A stretch of DNA of 64,000 bases, taken from assembly GCA_030549495.1 (NCBI GenBank), contig JAUIRK010000105.1:372001-436000 (forward strand), read 5' to 3'. Of this stretch, positions 35,201 through 44,200 are shown piece by piece. How positions within the stretch are numbered: the first letter of the stretch is position 1; each line of letters starts with the position of its first letter. The notes below the pieces were generated by a model. It saw only the letters and a list, made by a program, of their open reading frames with translations. It was not told the origin of the DNA and ran no database searches. A program made the position numbers and the translations under genes. The DNA is from Nectonema munidae. Taxonomy: Eukaryota; Nematomorpha; Nectonematoida; Nectonematidae.

Positions 35201-38200
35201 GAATGCAAACACCCTTCAAAAAGAGAAAATAGTCATGATCGGTTTAGTTTTTAGGAACTCTTCGATATTCGCCTAAAACATCCGGCATCGGCACACAAAA
35301 GAGGACCATGAAGGAGTTCTTACATGAAGTTAGGCAAGGGTTTTTTTGTTTACTAGTAATTGAAAAATGTTATCCAGTTTGCTAGGTTAGTCAGTGCATA
35401 TCGCTTTATGTCTTACCATGCTTCATACATATTTAGTTTCTCGTTTTATTTATTTCAGAATATACAGAGTCAAATTTCAAGTTTGTTTAGTTTTCCTTCC
35501 AAGTTATCTTTACCATTTTTGGCCTTAGTTCAAGTATCTATTTATTCTACCATTTTAATTCCACTAAACTCAATATAAATATCTACATTTTTTCTGGATA
35601 AAATTATTCAGAACCAGATTGTGCACTGCAGTTCTCAACTATCGTCTACACCAGCGTTATTCAAACTGTGGGTTTCGTGAAAAATAAAATGGGTCGTGAC
35701 AAAAGAGAAAGAACATCAAGGGAGAGGAAAGTGAAGAAAATGTAAGTATTAATATTTTGTTCATACAAACAAATAAAACAAAGTGTAGATCATAAAAAAA
35801 ATACATATAAATTGTCGATGCTGAATAAATGAACGTAGTGATCAGAGTTTGTCTTATTACACCTAAGTATTATGGGTCGCGATGCAAACTGTGCTTCTTG
35901 CGATGGGTGGCAGGAAAAAAAGTTTTAAAAACGCTGGTCTACCCCAACCCCGACAATCGGTTTCCAAAAGTTTACACATTTTAAGGCACATTTAGAAATT
36001 AATTGATTGAGAATCACTTGTCAGCAATTATGCAAATAGAGATAACATTTGAAGAGTGAAAATGAGCGCTAGAGCGATATAAGACGCAAAATAAAGTACC
36101 ATTTGGAGTTATCTAAAGAATCTCCAAATCCAGGAACATCAACAACTGTTAGCAAAAGCTGAACGCCATTTTCAACAAACATCACTTTACTTTCTTCCAC
36201 CTAAGAAAAAGAGATTAAGAAAAGAAAGATTTTGAAAAGGAGGAATGCAAGCAACCTGGACCGTTTTTTTGGAGCGATGCGAAGGTCCTGGATACTCTTT
36301 GGAGTAGACGTCAGAGAGGAAGAGAGTGTTGATCAGCGTGCTCTTGCCAAGGCCGGACTCGCCTAATAGAATTTGCAATACGATTATCCAATTTTTAACA
36401 TTCTCTTAACATCCTCATCCGCGGAACATTTAAGTTCCAACATCCGCAATAACATCAGCATACACAAGTTTGAAATAGTTTGCTATTTTCTATATGCCGC
36501 AAAGTTTTTTTCTGAATTTTTGATTTTTACTTTCTCCAAAAAAATTTTTATGGTAAGACGTCTTTATGATAACACGTATACATTCACACCCGCATCCTCA
36601 TTCACGGATACAAAAAATTTCACATCCTATACATCTCTATTCTACACTAACCCTAACACCCACAATACATTTCCAAAATAGGCCCATTTAGAAATTGATT
36701 GAGCTCTCATCAAGTACTAAGCAAATTGATATCAAAATTGAAATAGCCATGAAACAAAGCTCATTGATTTGTCAATTTGAGAATGTAGACCTTTCCCGTA
36801 TGTCTTAAAACAAGAACGCTAACTTTATTTTTTTCAATCCAAAGAGAAAACCTTATGGACGTCTTCCAGACCTTCAACAACTAAATTTCTCGCACGAAAC
36901 ATCTTGATAAAAGAAGGAGGTCCAACTGCTTTCATAAACAATCCTTTTGATTCTTTGGTTGATATTTTTTTAGAAATGTTTGAATTTCAATATGAAAATG
37001 AAATAATCAAATACACTCTCGACGAAGCAAAAAAAAGATCTAAATTTTGGTTTATCTCCACCAAAATGTAAAGCCTTTCTTGGGCTTAGTTTAATAAGAG
37101 ATATTCTGAATGGCATAATTGAGCATGAGGTTCATGAAGATCGCCTCTCGCTGTCCATAACCTTTTAGATATGCTATGTTTAAATATAAAAATATTCTAA
37201 GGGTTTGAGGTGAAAAAAGCTAAAACAAATTATTATTACAATCAATTGTCTGAATGCAATAGTAACACTATTTGGAAAAAAATCTTCTTAATATTGGATC
37301 TCTTAATTGCCATCTCTTCATTATCTAACAGAAAATCTTCTAGTGATGATGAAATGTCTCTTAATTTGATTATTGACATTATTACATACATAGGTAATTC
37401 TCTTATTCATATTTTCAATTTATCTTTTAAAACAGGCAAATATCTGGATAATCTTAAGATTGTTAAAATAGTTCCTCTTATTAAAAATAAAAAATTACCA
37501 TGCTCTATAGATAATTATTATCGATCCATATCTATACTATCAAATTTTGCAAAAAATTTTGAGAAAATTGTTTTTTTATTAAAAAGAAGTCTACAGAAGA
37601 TGCAATATTATCTCTTTATGAATCTATTTCTAAACATATGTTGGCAAAAAATTTAGTTTGGTCATTTATTTAGACTTTGGGCAAAAGCGTTTGATAGTGT
37701 TAGTCATAAATTACTATGATACAAATTATACAGAATCGGTTTTAGAGGGAAGATATTAAAATGGCTTACTAACTTTTTGCAAAATAGAACTTCTTATGTT
37801 CGTCATAATGATAGATCTTCTGAGCGTTTCTATGTTAAAAGAGGAGTGCCTCAAGGGTCAGTCCTTGGCCCTCTCTTATTTATAATTTTAATTAATGATT
37901 TAGTTACATGTGTTGATGATGCTTCGCTTACGTTATATGCCGACGACGGCGCGCTTACTTTTAATTTCAGTGAGGCTTCAGCTGTTGTCTCAAGGACGAA
38001 TAGATGTCTTCATGAGGTTTCTAAATGGTGTGACTATAACTGTCTCAATTTAAATGAGAACAAATGCTCATATATGGTTTTTTCTAAAAAAAGAGTAGAG
38101 ATTGATTTTCCTATTGTTTTAAATAGTTATAATTTTAAAAGAGTGCACCAATTTTGCTATTTAGGTTTAAATTTTACTGAAAATTTGTCTTGGGCATCAC

Positions 38201-41200
38201 ATATTGCTACTATACATAGGAGGGTATCTAAGGCTTTTCGGAATTAAAAAAAAAAAAAATTTATTTTAAAATAAAAAAATTTTTATTTCCTCCCCCCCCC
38301 TTTTTTTTTTTATTTTTTTTGGGGGGTTTAAACGGAACTCTTAAAAAAAAATTAATTAATCTGAAAGTTTTCCTGAGCCATGCTCCGCCAAAAGTTTGCA
38401 TTTCATTAACATACTTTCTCATCTTAAGTTTTATTTTAAATCTTACCATGACAAGGGATGTTTTTATTCGCAGTTTCTCATAAATTCTTCACTTCATAAT
38501 CATTTTACAAGGTCTCATAACTTGCTCCATATACCTAGAATACCTGAAAATTCTCCATTTCACTCACTACTTCATAAGACTTTTCTTATTGCTAACTCTT
38601 ATTATGATAATTTAGGTCTACAAAACATTAGAACATTCAGAAACTCATTCAAATTCATTAAGGATTAATTAGATCATAAATATATTTCATAAATATTTCT
38701 TATATATCTATCCATAACTTATAAATATACAGGCACAATTCTTTTTACATTTGATTTTTTTTCTTTTTTAGCATCCTTCATATATATTATATTCTTTTTT
38801 CTTTTCATGTAAATTTTGTTTCTTCTTGCATTTCTTTTTTGTACTTTTTCTTATGTGACTGGACGCATGAAGATTCGAGGTCGACATCTCGATGAAGTTA
38901 CAAAAGGCAACAACTTCCTTTTTCGCCTCTACAACGCGTTTCAAATTTAAATTTAAATTTATTTTACAGTGCTATCTTATAATTTGTATTGTTAATTAAT
39001 TAATAAACTATCTATAACTATCTAAATACTTATATTCTTTCAACAACCAAGAAGGCATCTTTCAAGCATAGAATTTACTGGAATTGGGAGAAAATTATGT
39101 TAAGAAAGAAGCTGTGATATAGGAAAAAATAAGAAGGATATCTTTTTCAAGAAAGGCTTTATGCAGTTCTTCTCAAATAAGTTTAGCTGATGGCAAAAGG
39201 ACAACCTTTAAATTGTGTCAAAAAAATTTTAAAAAATCAAACTGTGAAATATTTGTTTGTTGTTCATGCTGTAAACGCATATGTAAGTCGTGAATAGCAA
39301 TTTTGGTATAATTTTTTAGTATAAAAGAATTCTTTTGCTATGCGATAAAAAACAACTTTTTGTTTTCAAAAAGTTAATAAATGAGGGATCGGAGGACTTG
39401 GGATGAAGAAAGGTCTATAAAATATAAAAACACACGTTTATTTTTTAAGGAATAATATTTTAGACTTCATAAAAATAGAATTCAAGAAGTATAGAGATGA
39501 AAAAATATATATTTTAAAAGTTACAATAAAAGAAATATTTGTATCGGTCAATTGACCGATTTGGTTTTTCTAGGGTTAACCCATTTAAGGCCAAGCAAAG
39601 CAGACGATATCTAAAAAAAACGCAGACGATTTATATTCAAAGTCATTGAAAAAAGCAGACGAAGATGAAATTACTTATGTTCCAAAATAGGAACATTGGT
39701 CGTAAATGGGTTAAAGGACTAGAGTTGTAACGATGAGTAGGTGGGGTGCTAACAAACGAATCAAGCTGCCATATTTACACAAGTACGCTCACACGTATGG
39801 CTAACAGTTACTTAAGCTAGCTTAATACTAAAGTTACCTGTCTAACTTTTTTAAGTCAGAAAATAAGAAATTTTTTGCAGTTATCACTTAAATTACAGCT
39901 TCAGTAAAAAATTTAACATTTTTCTTAATAAATCGGATAAGCAAGGCTTCTGGATTATTGCGCCTCATTTATCAAGAGTTGATATTTAATTTGAAAAATG
40001 ACGTTATATGAATATATATATAAATGTGTCATGTTATCTAAGAATGCGATTTCATACCAACAAGCATGAGAGTGAATTCAAAGCCTTTCTTGATAGCTCT
40101 TCGATAAACTTGATTGGGAAGGTTGGCAAAGCCAATCCCTTTCCCAATCTTGGACTTGGGTGGACCAGGATTCTTGTGGCTTTGCAGATGGGCACCAGCA
40201 ATACCAGAAACATCACAACTTCCAGTACTCACGCTTGAAACGGGCACGTAGTCATTGGGGGTGTTGTTGAGGGCGTCTTTGTTGGCTTTGGAGTAGGGAG
40301 GGTGCGCTTGTGAGTTGTAACTCCTGGCGTTGTCATGGTGGGGGTGGGAGGAGGTTAGGGTGACAGTGTTGGTTAGAGTCATTACTGCATCAGAAACACT
40401 ACTGGAGCATGATGGGTAAATGTCTAAGTATTTGGGAGGTGGATCAACCTAGAAAGAAAAACAAACGATGAGACACGTAAGTTAATATATATGATGCTTA
40501 TTGTTGAAACTCTAGCGACACTATCAGTAGCGTAGATTAAATGGCGGTAATCAATTGTTCATGTGTTTTTTAGTTTTTGATCATTTAACCGTGCCACACT
40601 TCGCAACTTGAGAAATATTCTCAATCATCGCCCACGAAATACTGACTTACATACTTATTTTGACCCTAAATAAAGGTTAGAACTTGACAAAAAACTAAAA
40701 ATATTTTATTTTAAAAAAATTATAATTTAATTTTAACACATTTTTCAAAAATTTCTTTTTTTATTGATCAAAAATAATCAAAATTCAAATTATTTCTTCT
40801 AAACATCTTTCAGAAGAAAGTTTTTAAAGGGTAGTACTACAATATAAAATTCAGAGATTTTCAAAAAAATCCCACACCCCAAAAGATATACTACTCCATA
40901 TGTATTTTTGGAAGAGCGATGAGATTTTTGAAAATGAAAAATAGAACTTTAAACTCAAAAGCACTTACTAATTGAGCCCACGGACAAAGAGAAGGTAAAA
41001 TTTGAGAGGCTCAAGCGCTAAAAGGTCAATTAAAGCAATAATAATAATGAAGTCAGAGATCAAGACAAAATAACAGGAATGAAGTCAGTCTTACTAACAA
41101 TACTACTCTGTATTATGCGCGGTGTGTATACACGATAAAGAGTGTTGTTAGTAATGAAGTGTTGAGAGCTGAAGCAGAATCAGCCACGCGATAAAGAGTA

Positions 41201-44200
41201 AACATCGTAATGGAATGTTTGTGTTCCTCATCATGAAGGGTTGACGAAGATGATGACATTTCATGATTTTCTCAATATTGGCGGCGTGCGACAGGAATGA
41301 TATGGAGGGTGGGGGCTGAGAAGCGAAGTGTTCACCGGTGTAAAAGATGACGCGAGACGGGGTGAGGATGGGTTACCGGGCCACCCTCGTAAGTAGTGTG
41401 CGTAGACAAATAGTTACGCGTAGGAATAACAAGTACACTCAGCCTGCTACGTTGTGATTTAGGTTAATTACATGCATGTCTTCTATTTCCACACACGATA
41501 ATAATGCATGCGCTTCAGTGTAGAGTAGCAGCAGTACCGTTACGCCCTGTTTTTCAGCTGCAAGCCTTCAAAAATTGAGGATCCAAGTATCAAATCTTAC
41601 ACCTAGCAAAATATGAACAGAAAGTTGAACATTATCTCCCTAGTCATTTGTACATGGAATAGAAACCATCGTAGCATACAGGTTGGAAATGAATCATCGT
41701 AGTAATCAGATTGGAGATTATATATTACATAAACATTTAAAGCAATCATATTGTTTTCATGAAATAAAACCGAAATTTTAAAGATAAGTGATTTGAACTT
41801 TTGTGTAGAATTTTTGAAATGTTTATTTTAAATATGTTTTTAACTTTTACATTTTTATATTTAAACATATAATAAGGTCTGGCAAGTTATCTCCACTGAG
41901 GTATTGCCAGACCTCTGAAAATTAAAAGCCACATATTCGCAGGTATCATAGATCTTTTGAAAGCTAAATGAAAGCGATATATTTTAACTGCATTCCTTTA
42001 AGTGTTATAGGTCTACTTTAACAAACCTACATTTGCCATTTTCTCTCGTTCTGGTAAAGTGTGGGTACTGCTCGTATATAGTAAGTAGTGTCTTGCAAAA
42101 TCATGTATAGGCTTTATACGTTAGATAATTTTGTGTCTCCAATGGTCTTGTCAAATTACTAATGTGTATACTATAACAATTTGAATTCAACTCTTTGCCA
42201 AGTCAAAATTTGGAAAAGTTTAAAAGTCAATTCAAGACCGCTTTCTCTAGAGTCAATCAAAATTTCATTTCAATCGGACGATTTTAATTGGGTGAATTAT
42301 GACAGCATACCATCGTACTGCCAGACCATTGATCAGGGTGTGGAATAAGGAAAATGTTTTGGGCCTGCGACTCGGATTCAACTTATATTTATAATTTTCG
42401 AATCCGACACTGATTTGTAATTTTTGAGACTGAAACTCCATTTATGAATACTTTTTTAACATCAATGACCACGTTTCTTTTATATTTCATTTTAACATTC
42501 ATCTACCATATTTCAAGGTCGCTTGTCAATGTCCATTTTAGATAAGTCATTGAAAGATCCCCTCAATTTTAGAGGTTTCTGATTGGTGTTGCAACGCAAA
42601 ATGCTTGATCTATTTCCTTCAACATAAATTATTTGCGTGTTCTTTTAGTTTGTATTTGTAGTTTATTGTCTTTTATGTATTGCCTTAAAAAAGATTTTCA
42701 ATTTATTTCCCATAACCTTTTTATCCAAGACAAAACAATACGATTCATAAATTGAATTTATCCTGATTTTTTTTCAAAGGTTTAAAAACTTTTTACTCAT
42801 AAACTGAGTTTGTCTCCTTCACAGACTAATTTTAACGTAAAACAAAAAAGTTCATTCTTTAATTTTATCAAATTTTTCAGCCTTTTTCTATCGGTTACAA
42901 GGCTTGAACCAAAATGGGAAACATTATTATGTCACGTTTTTGCAACATTGCACACTAAAAAGAGTGTATATGAATTTATTTATTAATCCAACATATATGA
43001 ATATAACTACAGTAGCCCCCCCCCCCCCCCCCTAATACACGAAATCCGTTAATCCGCTGATCAAGGCAACTTCCCGTTTTTGCCTCATGCCATTCACACA
43101 CGCATGGCAAACAGGTCACCTCTCTTACACAAAACGCCAATTTCTCTCAGTATAAACTTTTGAACTGAAATTCAATGCCAGATGTCAGTTTAATACTAAA
43201 AGTACAACAAAATAATTATTGTACATTAGAATTTTTAAGTTAATTTTCAAGTGTACTGATTCTACTGGGTGTAGACAATTTTTGAACATTTCCTTTAAAC
43301 GTATTGCTTTGGTCTTTCTCTAATTAGTTTTTATATTAATTTTACTCATTAGTTCTTCTTCATTTATGAGACTTTTAATTTCTATACCTTCAAGAAGCTC
43401 AGTTGCAAATTAAATCAATCATTGAATAATTTCACTAAATTAAAGATTTCCTGGATAATCAAAGTACAGGCCGGGTTAACGAAGGTCCGAATTAGCGACT
43501 TCTTCCGGTTGATGGGTGATCAACTGATCTACTTTGTGTGTCACCAAATATATTGGAATGAATGAAATAAAACAAGGTTTGTAAAAAAATTTTATCATTC
43601 TCATAGTTCATTGCGAGTAGGGCAAGATAATTGGATGTTATGCAATAATAAAATTTCAATTATTTTAAAAGATTTTGAGAGATACAATCATCCATCACAC
43701 ACAAATATTTTTATTAAGTAAGGTTGTGACTGGTTTACGTTCTTCGCTTTACGTTCTTAGATTGATTATGGATAGCAATTATACCTAAGTATCTTGTAAA
43801 ATTCCCCGATTTTCCTTGATTGGCTGGGAACCCTGACATGGTTTAAAGACTAAGAGGTTGAATGAATGGTGTCTTTTTGATGAAAACACCCCAGAGAAAC
43901 GGGAAAACTACTTGCACGACATGGCTATAAACGCTTATCAGCAACGAAACATATGTAGCATATGAAATTAGAGAATAAGGAAATTTACTTTTTTGTGTGA
44001 GTCGGACGATTTTAATACGTCAGATTCGCTTTTGTGTAGAGAGTCGTTACTTCCGGCCCGACTGTTCGCGTGTTTGTTCGTGGTGAGGGATGACGATGTG
44101 ACGCAATGATCGGTGGAAAGGTCGTCGATCACTCTAAATGTAGTGTCGTGGTTGTTGTTCGTGTTGACATTGGTGTTAGGAGTACTTTCAGCATTTTTGG

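Noticed and set aside
43008-43510. A confident Tigger-family call
   Set aside because: Only one end looks Tigger-like and the other is not its reverse complement. Kept as a low-confidence feature only.
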